The notes under the pieces were generated by a model. That model saw nothing but the letters and a program-made list of their open reading frames with translations. It searched no databases and was not told where the DNA came from. A stretch of DNA of 64,000 bases from positions 62,001-126,000 of the forward strand of contig NZ_CANLBS010000016.1 of assembly GCF_947488945.1 (NCBI RefSeq), given 5' to 3'. Shown piece after piece: positions 1-8,197 of the stretch; the first letter of the stretch is position 1, and every line of letters begins with the position of its first letter. Made by a program: the position numbers and the translations under genes. The DNA is from an uncultured Streptomyces sp. Its GTDB lineage: Bacteria > Actinomycetota > Actinomycetes > Streptomycetales > Streptomycetaceae.

Positions 1-210
1 GTCCGTGCGGCGGGCCGCCACGACGTACCCCGCGACCGCCACCAGCAGCCCCAGCAGCAGGGGATTGGAGGTGCGGGACGCGGCGACCGCAAGCCCCAGG
101 GCCCACAGCCACCAGGCCCCGGCGGGCACGGCGTTGCTCCGCGTCGCACGCGGGGCGCGCAGGACGAGCGGGGCGGGGCGGGACCGGACGGAGCCGGGGG
201 AGCCGGTCAT
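1..210 (-). CDS. ECF transporter T component (EcfT/CbiQ-like), N-terminal fragment
   Basis: Partial gene: the ATG is at 210 and the frame stays open to the window edge, giving about 70 residues. After a basic cytoplasmic N-terminus it reads AWWLWALGLAVAASRTSNP followed by a hydrophobic helix, which resembles the start of the transmembrane T subunit of energy-coupling-factor importers in streptomycetes. The start overlaps the stop of the upstream gene by 4 bases (ATGA), so it is probably translationally coupled as the third gene of the operon. The call rests on a short N-terminus. The transported vitamin or metal cannot be told from this part. Confidence 0.6.
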   Translation of the reverse strand, partial: MTGSPGSVRSRPAPLVLRAPRATRSNAVPAGAWWLWALGLAVAASRTSNPLLLGLLVAVAGYVVAARRTD

Positions 211-887
211 CGGCGGCGGCGCGTCCGCGCCCGCAGCACCGCGGCGCCGCCCAGCACGACCACCAGCCCGACGCCGGTGAGCACACCGGCCGACGGCCCG
301 CCGGAGCCCCCGCCGCCCGCCGGACCGCCCTCGGCCGTGCCCGTGGCCTCCTGGTCCGTACCCTCCTCGGTCGCACCGGGCGCCACCTGCTCGCCGCAGC
401 CCGCCCGCGGGTAACCCGAGATCGCGCAGAGGATCGCCGCGCTGTCGTACCGCAGGGGCCTGGCCACCGACGCCAGCGCCTCCGCGGTGCTCGCGTCCGG
501 GGACACCCGTGCGCAGGCGGTGCGCGCAGCGGGCGGACGTTCGCCCTCCGGCGCGTCCGCGGCGGTGCCGGGATCGATCACCAGGGCGACCCGCTTGCTG
601 CCGTCCGCCGCGGGGGTGTCCGCGCACACCGCGGCGAAGTCCGGCGCGCGGCGCGGCTGCGCGGAGTCCTGCGAGTCCTCGCTCACCGAGAAGCGGAAAC
701 CCTGCACCGCCCCGTCCTGCGGCCGGACCGTCGACGGCCCCTGTGCGGCGTACGTCCAGCCCTTGCCGCCGTCGCCCTCCCAGAACGACCAGTAGCGGTA
801 CCCCGTCGCCGAGGCGCTGCCCGCGCCCAGCAGGCCGACCACCACGACGGACAGCACCAGCAGCACCGCCCCGCGCAGCGGCCTCAC
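207..887 (-). CDS. Secreted SCO2322-like protein with C-terminal membrane anchor
   Basis: A 226-residue exported protein of unknown biochemical function. A GTG start at 887 was chosen because it overlaps the previous stop (GTGA) and is followed directly by a signal sequence (basic residues, then LLVLSVVVVGLLGAGSASA). The mature domain starts near YRYWSFWEGDGGKGW and contains two pairs of cysteines that could form disulfides. A Gly/Ser-rich linker leads to a C-terminal hydrophobic segment and an Arg-rich tail, the pattern of a membrane-anchored surface protein. It lies between a prenyltransferase-repeat protein and EcfT, a conserved streptomycete arrangement as I recall it. A role as an accessory to ECF uptake is inference. 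Confidence 0.7.
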   Translation of the reverse strand: MRPLRGAVLLVLSVVVVGLLGAGSASATGYRYWSFWEGDGGKGWTYAAQGPSTVRPQDGAVQGFRFSVSEDSQDSAQPRRAPDFAAVCADTPAADGSKRVALVIDPGTAADAPEGERPPAARTACARVSPDASTAEALASVARPLRYDSAAILCAISGYPRAGCGEQVAPGATEEGTDQEATGTAEGGPAGGGGSGGPSAGVLTGVGLVVVLGGAAVLRARTRRRR

Positions 888-2134
888 AGCTGCCGGCTCT
901 TGCGGCCGCTGATCAGGAAGCCGATCCCGGCGCCGACCGCCAGCCCCACGCCGATGATCCACCACACGCCCGGCCCCGCACCGTCGTCATCGCCCGCTCC
1001 GGCCTGCGGATCGGCGGAGGGGGACGCGGTGGCCGCGTCGGCGGCGGGCGCCGGACCGGTCGCGTTGAGCTGCTTCACCAGATCGGTCCCGCCGAAGTCG
1101 CGGGGGTCGGTCCCGGTGGCGTGGGCCGCGAGCACCAACTGGGCGGTCGCGGCGGGGCCGCCCTCGCGGGCCCAGTCCAGGGCGTTCTTCTCCAGATGGG
1201 CGACCGCCTTCGTCGCCTCGGCGGTGTGACCGGAGGACGCCAGCGCCACGACCGCGTCGGCGGTGTTGCCGAAGTCGGGCTGCGGCGCCGAGTCTTCCGC
1301 ACCCGGCATGGGCGGCAGGTCCAGATGGCCCGACCCGGCGAGCGCGGTGGCGAGGTAGTGGGCCCCGTTCTGCGCCGACTGCTCCGGGCTGAGACCGGAG
1401 CCGTCCGTGCAGGTCGTGGTCTTCACGGTCCGGGAGGGGCCGGCGGCCATGCCCTTGCCCATCGAGCCGATCACCGCGGCCGCCGTGGCGTCCGCGTTGG
1501 CGGTAAGGGCACCGTCCTTGTCCGGCTGGTAGGCGAACGCGCCGCCGTCCTCGCCCCCGCAGGGGAGCGCGAAGCTCTGCAGCGCGGTGTACGGGGTCTT
1601 CCCGCCGGTGGTCACCTCGGCGACCGGCACGCCCGCGCCGGCCAGCGCCCCGACGACCACGGCGGTGGAGTTGGCGTCACTGGGGCTGCCGGGGTCGTAC
1701 CCCCAGCCGCCGTCGTCGTTCTGGACCGTTTTCAGCCAGCCGACGCCCTTGTCCACGACCGCGCGGTGCCCGCCCAGCTCGACCAGGGCCTGGACGGCGG
1801 CGGCCGTGGCGTTGGTGTCCGTCACGGTCTTCGCGTCACAGGGCCGGGAGGCGTCCCGGTAGGCGGGGAAGGCACCGGTGCCGCACTGCTGGCCCACCAG
1901 CCAGTCCACCGCCTTCGCGGCCGGCGTGACGCGCTCGGTCTTCTGGGCGATGAAGGCCAGCGACTGCCGCCACACGCCGTCGTACGTAGGGTCCCCGGTT
2001 CCGTAGAGACCGGCGGGGAGAGCCGGCCCGGAGGGGGAGGCGGACGGGCTCGGCGCGGCGAGCGCCGCCGGAGCGGTCGCTCCGCAGAGCAGGCCGGCTA
2101 TGGCGAACACGGTTGCGTGACGGCGAACGGACAT
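884..2134 (-). CDS. Surface-anchored prenyltransferase/squalene-oxidase repeat protein
   Basis: 416 residues. A Sec signal (residues 1-26, ending PAALA) precedes an alpha-alpha barrel-type repeat region with short repeats such as WLKTVQNDDGGWGYDPGSPSDANST, characteristic of the prenyltransferase/squalene oxidase repeat superfamily. The C-terminus is an Ala/Pro/Asp-rich linker, one transmembrane helix (WWIIGVGLAVGAGIGFLI) and a basic tail, so the barrel should face outside. Exported proteins of this fold include cobalamin carriers of the intrinsic factor type. With EcfT two genes downstream, a ligand-capture role is more plausible than catalysis, but that is inference. It is the first gene of the visible operon. 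Confidence 0.7.
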   Translation of the reverse strand: MSVRRHATVFAIAGLLCGATAPAALAAPSPSASPSGPALPAGLYGTGDPTYDGVWRQSLAFIAQKTERVTPAAKAVDWLVGQQCGTGAFPAYRDASRPCDAKTVTDTNATAAAVQALVELGGHRAVVDKGVGWLKTVQNDDGGWGYDPGSPSDANSTAVVVGALAGAGVPVAEVTTGGKTPYTALQSFALPCGGEDGGAFAYQPDKDGALTANADATAAAVIGSMGKGMAAGPSRTVKTTTCTDGSGLSPEQSAQNGAHYLATALAGSGHLDLPPMPGAEDSAPQPDFGNTADAVVALASSGHTAEATKAVAHLEKNALDWAREGGPAATAQLVLAAHATGTDPRDFGGTDLVKQLNATGPAPAADAATASPSADPQAGAGDDDGAGPGVWWIIGVGLAVGAGIGFLISGRKSRQL

Positions 2135-2343
2135 GACGGTCGGGCCTCTCGAACGGGGCGTCCCTGCTCGAGCGGAACCGGGCGAGCGCGGACGGGCGGC
2201 GCCGGCTGTGCACCGGCGCCCCCGTCACCTGCGGGAAGACGGGCCTTCCACTCTACCGGGGCGGCCGGCGCGCCCTCCGTCCGGTGGGCCGGACGCGGGC
2301 GTCGGGGCGGGGGCGGCCGCCCTCCGCCTCGACGCCCGCGTGT

Positions 2344-3699
2344 TCAGAAGGTGAGCTGCCAGCCGTTGATGTAGCCGGTGTCCTGGGCGGCCACGTCCTG
2401 CACCTTCAGCTTCCAGGTGCCGTTGGCGAGCTCGCTCGCGGCGTTGACCGTGTAGGTGGCGATGACGTTGTCGGCCGAGTCGCTGGAGCTGGAGTTCTTC
2501 AGCCGGTAGGCCGTGCCGTCGGGCGCCACGAGGTCCACGACCAGGTCGCCGCGGTAGGTGTGCTTGATGTCGACCCCGACCTGGAGGGCGGACGGCGCGT
2601 TGCCGGTGCGGCCGGAGACCGCGATCGACGAGGTCACCGCGGCTCCGTTGTCCGGCACGTTGACATCGGTGGTGCTGCTGAAGACGGTGCCCGTGGGCGG
2701 GGTGACCGTCCCGGCCGACAGCGTCCACACCGCGTACGCGACGGCGTCGCTGTTGCGGTCGAGCGCCGTGTCGTTGATGTTCGTCGTGGTGTCGCACGAG
2801 GAGTGGTAGCAGCGGTCGAACGCCTGCCCGGAGGTGCCGCCCCACTTCTGTGCCTGGGCGGCGGTCTTGACGTAGTCGGCGCCGGAGAACAACCCGCCGA
2901 CCGGGACGCCCACGTTCTTGAAGGGGGCGTGGTCCGAGCGGCCGTCCCCCTCGGTCTCGATCTCCGTCGGCACGGAGAGACCCGCGTAGTAGTCCTTGAA
3001 GGTCTGCTCGATCACCGGGTCGTCGTCGTAGACGAAGTAGCCGGGGTTGGGCGAGCCGATCATGTCGAAGTTGAGGTAGCCCGCGATCTTCGCGCGTTCC
3101 GTCGTCGGCAGGTTGTTCACGTAGTACTTCGAGCCGACCAGCCCGAGCTCCTCGGCGCCCCACCAGGCGAAGCGGAGGTGCTTGGCCGGCTGCAACTGGG
3201 CCCGGGAGACGGCCAGCGCGGTCTCCAGCACGGCGGCGGAGCCGGACCCGTTGTCGTTGATGCCGGGTCCCGCGGTGACGGAGTCCAGGTGGGAGCCGGC
3301 CATCAGGACCTGGTTGGCGTCGCCGCCCGGCCAGTCGGCGATCAGGTTGTAGCCGGTGGCGCCGCCGGAGGTGAACTGCTGCAGGGAGGTGGTGAAGCCG
3401 GCCGCGTCGAGCTTCGCCTTCACGTAGTCGACGGAGGCCTTGTAACCGGTCCTGCCGTGCGCCCGGTTGCCGCCGTTGGCGGTGGCGATCGACTGGAGCT
3501 GGGTCAGGTGCGCCTTGACGTTGGCGAGCGGGATGTCGGGGGCCGCGGCCGCCGCCGGCAGGGCGGCCTGCGCGCTCGGAGCCACGGTCGCCAGGACGGC
3601 GGCGGCCGCCAGGGCCGTCGCCGTCGCGGCCGCCGCGAGGCGGGAGCGGCGCGCACGGCGCGGGGGAGTGGTCGGGGGTCTGCGTCGGGTGAGGCTCAT
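2344..3699 (-). CDS. Secreted M28 zinc aminopeptidase with C-terminal P domain
   Basis: 451 residues, close kin of the Streptomyces griseus leucine aminopeptidase SGAP. An Arg-rich signal peptide ends near APSAQA. The co-catalytic zinc site is complete: His137 (GSHLDSV), Asp149 (GINDNGSG), Glu183 and Glu184 (WGAEELGL), Asp212 (NFDMIG) and His299 (CYHSSCDT). All are shifted by a constant +52 from the SGAP numbering I recall. Residues of about 330-451 form a proprotein-convertase P-like beta domain, ending YINGWQLTF. The ATG at 3699 has GGAG 8 bases upstream, and the signal peptide starts right there. It should release N-terminal amino acids from extracellular peptides. It appears monocistronic. 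Confidence 0.93.
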   Translation of the reverse strand: MSLTRRRPPTTPPRRARRSRLAAAATATALAAAAVLATVAPSAQAALPAAAAAPDIPLANVKAHLTQLQSIATANGGNRAHGRTGYKASVDYVKAKLDAAGFTTSLQQFTSGGATGYNLIADWPGGDANQVLMAGSHLDSVTAGPGINDNGSGSAAVLETALAVSRAQLQPAKHLRFAWWGAEELGLVGSKYYVNNLPTTERAKIAGYLNFDMIGSPNPGYFVYDDDPVIEQTFKDYYAGLSVPTEIETEGDGRSDHAPFKNVGVPVGGLFSGADYVKTAAQAQKWGGTSGQAFDRCYHSSCDTTTNINDTALDRNSDAVAYAVWTLSAGTVTPPTGTVFSSTTDVNVPDNGAAVTSSIAVSGRTGNAPSALQVGVDIKHTYRGDLVVDLVAPDGTAYRLKNSSSSDSADNVIATYTVNAASELANGTWKLKVQDVAAQDTGYINGWQLTF

Positions 3700-3804
3700 C
3701 GAATGGCTCCGGATTCCGTTGGGGTCTGACGGAACGTGCGGGGGGTACCCGGCCGGGACCGTGCCCGGCGGGTCCTGGAGCTGCTGGTGCGATGTGCGTG
3801 ACTG

Positions 3805-3833
3805 ATGCTGAGCGATTGACCGAATACCGTCAA
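3805..3833 (-). promoter_or_regulatory. Candidate promoter of the M28 aminopeptidase gene
   Basis: On the minus strand TTGACG (3828-3833) is separated by 17 bases from CAGCAT (3805-3810), about 105 bases upstream of the start codon. The -35 is a good match to the vegetative consensus and the -10 is only fair. Found by eye. Confidence 0.4.
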
Positions 3834-4256
3834 GGACGAATTCCGGACAGGGGTGTCCGTTCACCGGACGGGTGGTGACGATGTGTCCTGCGGGGCCCGG
3901 CGCGGGCCGCCGTCGAGCGGGTCGTCGCGCACCGCTTCCCGGGCCCCGGCCCCGGTCCCGGTGGCCGCCGGCCGGGCGAGGACCGGAACGTCGACGGCCG
4001 CGCGGAGCGGGTGGACCGCCGGACCCGCAGCCGGCGCGCTGCTCGCCTCGCGCACCCGCGTGCCGCACCCCGTCCCGCGTCGTGGCGGCGGGAGCTCCGT
4101 GCCCGCCGGTCCCGCCTCCACCGCCGCACCGGTGGCCCGCCACCCGGCCCGCCCGCGCCCGGTGGCGCGCCCCCCGACCAGGTGAAAGGTGCGGACGCAA
4201 GGTGACGAACCGGCCCTGGAGCGTGCCCCGGAGGGGCGGCGGGCGTTGTACGGATC
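3834..4256. other. Intergenic region without recognised gene
   Basis: About 420 bases between the divergent aminopeptidase and the small exported protein. Long open frames run through it on both strands, but they are Arg/Pro/Ala-rich with no recognisable domain, as expected by chance in very GC-rich DNA. No structured RNA or strong repeat was seen. Confidence 0.5.
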
Positions 4257-4520
4257 ATGAACGTACTTCGCACCCTCACGGCCGCCGCGGCCGGTTCCTT
4301 CCTGCTCGCCGCCGCAGCCTCCGCCGCCCAGGCCGACGAACTCGGCCCGGCCCTCACCCAGACCGCCGCGACCGCCGTCGACGCCGGACAGCAGGCCGGC
4401 GCCGTCACCCACGAGGTGGTGGAGCAGACCGGCGTCGGGGACAGGGTCGGCGCCGTCAGCGACCTGGCCCGGGCCGGCGCCGACGCGGTGAGCGCCGGCA
4501 ACCGGCTCGTCAACGGCTGA
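4257..4520 (+). CDS. Small exported protein of unknown function
   Basis: 87 residues: a clear signal peptide (MNVLRTLTAAAAGSFLLAAAASAAQA) followed by a mature part of about 60 residues rich in Ala, Val, Asp and Gly, with no cysteines. Small secreted proteins of this kind are common and mostly uncharacterised in streptomycetes. Only a weak ribosome site (GGA close to the ATG) is visible. A strong hairpin terminator follows 44 bases after the stop, which supports a real single-gene transcript. No function can be assigned. Confidence 0.7.
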   Translation: MNVLRTLTAAAAGSFLLAAAASAAQADELGPALTQTAATAVDAGQQAGAVTHEVVEQTGVGDRVGAVSDLARAGADAVSAGNRLVNG

Positions 4521-4563
4521 CTCCGAGGCCCCGCCACCCGGCGGGGACACGACGACGGCACCC

Positions 4564-4592
4564 GAGGGGCGCCCCGCACCGGGGCGCCCCTC
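4564..4592 (+). terminator. Strong hairpin terminator after the small exported protein
   Basis: A perfect 12-base-pair inverted repeat (4564-4575 and 4581-4592, arm GAGGGGCGCCCC) with a 5-base loop and no long U tract, which is normal for streptomycete terminators. Confidence 0.75.
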
Positions 4593-4909
4593 CTTGCACC
4601 CGCCGCAGGCCGCGCATGCCACCCGCGCCCGCCACGGGAAGCGCGTCCGTGCGGACGCGGCCCGTACGAATGGGCCCGCGCGGCCGGGGCCGGCGCGGCC
4701 GGGGCGCACGGGGCGGCCCACCCGGACGGGGCCGTACGGCGTGGGCAGCGCACTCGGGGGCGTGAAGATACGGATCAACGCTCCCTGCGACTCCGCCCGC
4801 GCCCTGCCGCCGGTCGCACCGGTCCGCCGATGATGAAGAGGCATCGAAGGACCAGGGCGACTCCGCTCCTCCGCCCCTGCGGGCGGACCCGCGGTGGAAG
4901 GATTTCACC
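4593..4909. other. Intergenic region upstream of the mfnB-like operon
   Basis: About 315 bases. The part around 4670-4730 is a run of GC-rich repeats of the type CGGCCGGGGC. The last 20 bases carry the ribosome site GGAAGGA of the next gene. No gene, riboswitch or confident promoter was seen. Confidence 0.5.
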
Positions 4910-5665
4910 TTGCTGCTTCTCATCTCCCCGGACGGTGTCGAGGAAGCTCTCGACTGCGCGAAGGCGGCCGAACACCTCGACATCGTCGACGTCAAGAAGC
5001 CCGACGAGGGCTCGCTCGGCGCGAACTACCCTTGGGTCATCCGGGAGATCCGGGAGGCGGTGCCGGCCGACAAACCGGTCTCGGCCACCGTGGGAGACGT
5101 ACCGTACAAGCCCGGAACGGTGGCCCAGGCGGCGCTCGGGGCCGCGGTCTCCGGAGCCAGCTACATCAAGGTCGGCCTCTACGGATGCACCACCCCCGAG
5201 CAGGCCGTGGAGGTCATGACCGGGGTCGTGCGGGCGGTGAAGGACTACCGGCCGGACGCCTTGGTCGTCGCCTCCGGATATGCCGACGCGCACCGCATCG
5301 GCTGCGTCAACCCGCTCGCCCTGCCGGACATCGCCCGCCGCTCCGGCTCGGACGGCGCCATGCTGGACACCGCGGTCAAGGACGGCAGCCGGCTGTTCGA
5401 CCACGTGCCCCCGGACGCCTGCGCGGAGTTCGTGCGGCGTGCCCACGAGGCCGGCCTGCTCGCCGCCCTCGCGGGCAGCGTGAAGGCGGCCGACCTCGGC
5501 GTGCTGACCCGTATCGGCACCGACATCGTGGGGGTGCGCGGGGCGGTGTGCGAGGGCGGCGACCGCAATACCGGCCGGATCAAGCCGCTGCTGGTGGCCG
5601 CCTTCCGCGCGGAGATGGACCGGCACGCCCGCGAGAACGCGACCGTCGCCGCCCCCGCCGGCTGA
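4910..5665 (+). CDS. mfnB: (5-formylfuran-3-yl)methyl phosphate synthase (MfnB family)
   Basis: 251 residues, TIM barrel of the MfnB (DUF556) family, which condenses two molecules of glyceraldehyde 3-phosphate into 4-(hydroxymethyl)-2-furancarboxaldehyde phosphate, the furan precursor of methanofuran in archaea and methylotrophs. The Schiff-base lysine lies in DIVDVKKPDEGSLGA (Lys29), and the second catalytic pair is in MLDTAVKDG (Asp153, Lys157). Each is two residues after the Methanocaldococcus positions I recall (27, 151, 155). The TTG start at 4910 is preceded by GGAAGGA. It is the first gene of a three-gene operon with an aldehyde dehydrogenase 7 bases downstream and an alcohol dehydrogenase. 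Streptomycetes are not known to make methanofuran, so the furan probably feeds another product. Confidence 0.88.
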   Translation: MLLLISPDGVEEALDCAKAAEHLDIVDVKKPDEGSLGANYPWVIREIREAVPADKPVSATVGDVPYKPGTVAQAALGAAVSGASYIKVGLYGCTTPEQAVEVMTGVVRAVKDYRPDALVVASGYADAHRIGCVNPLALPDIARRSGSDGAMLDTAVKDGSRLFDHVPPDACAEFVRRAHEAGLLAALAGSVKAADLGVLTRIGTDIVGVRGAVCEGGDRNTGRIKPLLVAAFRAEMDRHARENATVAAPAG

Positions 5666-5672
5666 CGGCGGC

Positions 5673-7079
5673 GTGGAGACCCGACCGCCGGCCACCTCCC
5701 CCGTACCCGTCGGCGCGCGGTTCGGCGTCGTCGATCCGGCGACCGGCGAGGTGTTCGACGAGGCCCCCGAGCAGCACCCGGACGAACTGGACGCCGTCGT
5801 CGGCCGGGCCCACCACGCCTGGTTGAGCTGGCGCGCCGACCCGCCCGCCCGAGCCGCCGCGATGCTCGCCGCGGCCGACGCCGTGGAGGCGGCCGGGGAC
5901 ACCCTCGCACCGTTGCTCACCCGCGAACAGGGCAAACCCCTGGCCGAGTCGTACGCCGAGGTCGCCCGCACCGCGGCCCGGCTCCGCCACTTCGCCGACG
6001 CGTTCCCCGCTGCGGAGCCGCTCCGGGACGGCCGTCCGGTGCGCAGCGAGATCCGCTGGCGGCCGCTCGGGCCCGTCGCCGCGATCGTCCCGTGGAACTT
6101 CCCGCTCCAACTCGCGTCGGCCAAGTTCGCGCCCGCGCTCGCCGCGGGCAACACCGTGGTGCTCAAACCGTCCCCGTACACCCCCCTCGCCACCCGTCTC
6201 CTGGCGTCCGTCATGGCCGCCGCGCTCCCCGAAGGCGTCCTGACGGTGGTCACCGGGCGGGAACCGCTCGGCGCGCGCCTGGCCGCACATCCGGGGATCC
6301 GGCACGTCACCTTCACCGGCTCCCCGGCCACCGGGCGGGCCGTCGCACGGGGCGCTGCCACCTCACTCGCCCGGGTCACCCTGGAACTGGGCGGCAACGA
6401 CGCGGCGATCCTGCTGGACGACGTGGACGTGGAACGGGTCGCCGAACGGCTGTTCTGGGCGGCCTTCCGCAACTGCGGGCAGGTCTGCATGGCGGTCAAA
6501 CGCGTCTACGTCCCCGCCCGCCTCCACCACGACGTGGTCGAGGCGCTCGCCCACCGCGCCAGGACCACCGTCGTCGGCCCCGGGCTCGACCCCGGCACGG
6601 AACTCGGGCCGCTGAACAACGCGGCCCAGCTCGCCCGGATCGAACGCCGCACCGCCGATGCCCTGGCGGCCGGTGCGCGGGCCGCCGCCGGCGGCCGGCG
6701 GATCGACCGGCCCGGCTACTTCCACGCCCCGACGATCCTGACCGGTGTACCCGCCGACAGCGCCCTGGTGACGGAGGAACAGTTCGGGCCGGTGCTGCCG
6801 GTGCTGGCGTACGGGCACCTCGACGAGGCCGTCGAAGCGGCCAACGCCACCGGCTACGGGCTGGGCGGATCGGTCTGGGGAACCGATCCCGACCGGGCCG
6901 GGGCGGTGGCCGACCGGCTGGAGTGCGGCACCGCGTGGATCAACCACCACGCCGAACTCTCCCTCGCCCAGCCCTTCTCGGGCGTCAAGGAGAGCGGCGT
7001 CGGTGTGGCGGGCGGCCGTTGGGGCCTCTACGGCAACCTCCGGCCCTTCGTCGTGCACTGCCCCGAGGAGGAGGTGTGA
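5673..7079 (+). CDS. NAD(P)-dependent aldehyde dehydrogenase
   Basis: 468 residues of the aldehyde dehydrogenase superfamily. Visible motifs in order: PWNFPLQLASAKFAPALAAG (oxyanion Asn and cofactor binding), FTGSPATGRAV (Rossmann turn), LELGGND (general base Glu238), NCGQVC (nucleophile Cys272) and EEQFGPVLPV. The GTG start lies 7 bases after the mfnB-like stop, and the stop overlaps the next start by 4 bases, so it belongs to the operon. Working inference: it oxidises the aldehyde of the MfnB-derived hydroxymethylfurfural, or of its dephosphorylated form, to a furoic acid. Sequence alone does not fix the substrate. Confidence 0.88.
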   Translation: METRPPATSPVPVGARFGVVDPATGEVFDEAPEQHPDELDAVVGRAHHAWLSWRADPPARAAAMLAAADAVEAAGDTLAPLLTREQGKPLAESYAEVARTAARLRHFADAFPAAEPLRDGRPVRSEIRWRPLGPVAAIVPWNFPLQLASAKFAPALAAGNTVVLKPSPYTPLATRLLASVMAAALPEGVLTVVTGREPLGARLAAHPGIRHVTFTGSPATGRAVARGAATSLARVTLELGGNDAAILLDDVDVERVAERLFWAAFRNCGQVCMAVKRVYVPARLHHDVVEALAHRARTTVVGPGLDPGTELGPLNNAAQLARIERRTADALAAGARAAAGGRRIDRPGYFHAPTILTGVPADSALVTEEQFGPVLPVLAYGHLDEAVEAANATGYGLGGSVWGTDPDRAGAVADRLECGTAWINHHAELSLAQPFSGVKESGVGVAGGRWGLYGNLRPFVVHCPEEEV

Positions 7080-8197
7080 TCCGGCGCTTCGACGCGGCGG
7101 TACTCCGCTCGTACGACGGCCCGTTCGCGCTGGAGGAGGTGGTCCTGAACGCGGGCCCGGCACCCGGCGAGATCCTGGTCCGGATCGCCGGCTGCGGGAT
7201 GTGCCGCACCGATCTCGCCGTCCGCCGCTCGGCCGGCCGGTCACCGCTCCCCGCGGTCCTCGGCCACGAGGGGGCCGGAGTGGTGGTGGAGACCGGCAGC
7301 CCCGGCACCGGCGGTCCCGACACCGGCCCGCGACCCGGCGACCACGTCGTCCTCAGCTACGACTCCTGCGCGCACTGCGCCGCCTGCCTGCGCGGAGCGC
7401 CCGCCTACTGCGACTCCTTCGCCGCGCTCAACCTCTTCGGCGGGCGCCCGGAGAACGCGGCCCGGTTCACCGACGCGGCCGGGGGCGCGCTGGCCCCGCG
7501 GTGGTTCGGCCAGTCCGCCTTCGCCGCCTACGCCGTCGTCCCAGCGCGCAACGCCGTCCGGGTCGACCCCGCGTTCCCCCTCGAACTGCTCGGACCGCTC
7601 GGCTGCGGCTTCCTCACCGGCGCCGGAGCCGTCCTCCATTCCTTCGGCGCCGGCCCCGGTGACACCGTCGCCGTCTTCGGGGCGGGGGCGGTGGGCCTCG
7701 CCGCCGTCATGGCCGCGACCGCCGCGGGCGCGGTCACGGTCGCCGTCGACCGGCACCCCGCACGTCTCGACCTCGCCGAGCGCTTCGGCGCCGTTCCCGT
7801 GCACGCGGACGCCGCCGGCCTGCCCGCCCTCGTGCGGCGCCGCACCGGCGGCGGCGCCCACTACGCCCTGGACACCACGGGTTCGGCGCCGGTCGTCAAC
7901 GACGCGCTCCGGTCGCTGCGTCCGACCGGCAGACTCGGCCTGGTGGCACGGTTCCGCACCGCACTGCCCCTGGAGCCCGGGACGCTCGACCGGGGCCGGA
8001 GCATCGTCCACATCTGCGAGGGGGACGCCGTCCCCGGCCTGCTCGTCCCGAGGCTCCTCGGGCTCTGGCAGGCCGGCCGCTTCCCCTTCGACCAGCTCAT
8101 CCGCACCTACCCCCTCGCCGCCGTCAACGAGGCCGAAGCGGACTGCGAGGTCGGCCGCGTGGTCAAACCCGTGCTGGTGCCCGACGGCGTCCTATGA
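7076..8197 (+). CDS. Zinc-dependent (aryl-)alcohol dehydrogenase
   Basis: 373 residues, medium-chain zinc dehydrogenase. Catalytic zinc site CGMCRTDL and GHEGAGVV. Structural zinc loop DSCAHCAACLRGAPAYC with all four cysteines. Rossmann motif VAVFGAGAVGLAAV. The overall pattern (LNLFGG loop, FAAYAVVPARNAV) resembles benzyl/aryl-alcohol dehydrogenases of the XylB type. GTG start in a GTGA overlap with the aldehyde dehydrogenase, with GAGGAGG just upstream. An aromatic-alcohol specificity would suit a hydroxymethylfuran substrate, so this enzyme and the preceding one could work on the CH2OH and CHO groups of the same ring. This is inference from context. The 3' end overlaps the convergent methyltransferase by 6 bases. 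Confidence 0.87.
   Translation: MIRRFDAAVLRSYDGPFALEEVVLNAGPAPGEILVRIAGCGMCRTDLAVRRSAGRSPLPAVLGHEGAGVVVETGSPGTGGPDTGPRPGDHVVLSYDSCAHCAACLRGAPAYCDSFAALNLFGGRPENAARFTDAAGGALAPRWFGQSAFAAYAVVPARNAVRVDPAFPLELLGPLGCGFLTGAGAVLHSFGAGPGDTVAVFGAGAVGLAAVMAATAAGAVTVAVDRHPARLDLAERFGAVPVHADAAGLPALVRRRTGGGAHYALDTTGSAPVVNDALRSLRPTGRLGLVARFRTALPLEPGTLDRGRSIVHICEGDAVPGLLVPRLLGLWQAGRFPFDQLIRTYPLAAVNEAEADCEVGRVVKPVLVPDGVL

Noticed and set aside
2135..2262. Possible cobalamin riboswitch upstream of the ECF-linked operon
   Set aside because: The region has a hairpin (GGCGCCGG and its complement), but I could not find the conserved B12 box GCCACTG or the other conserved segments.
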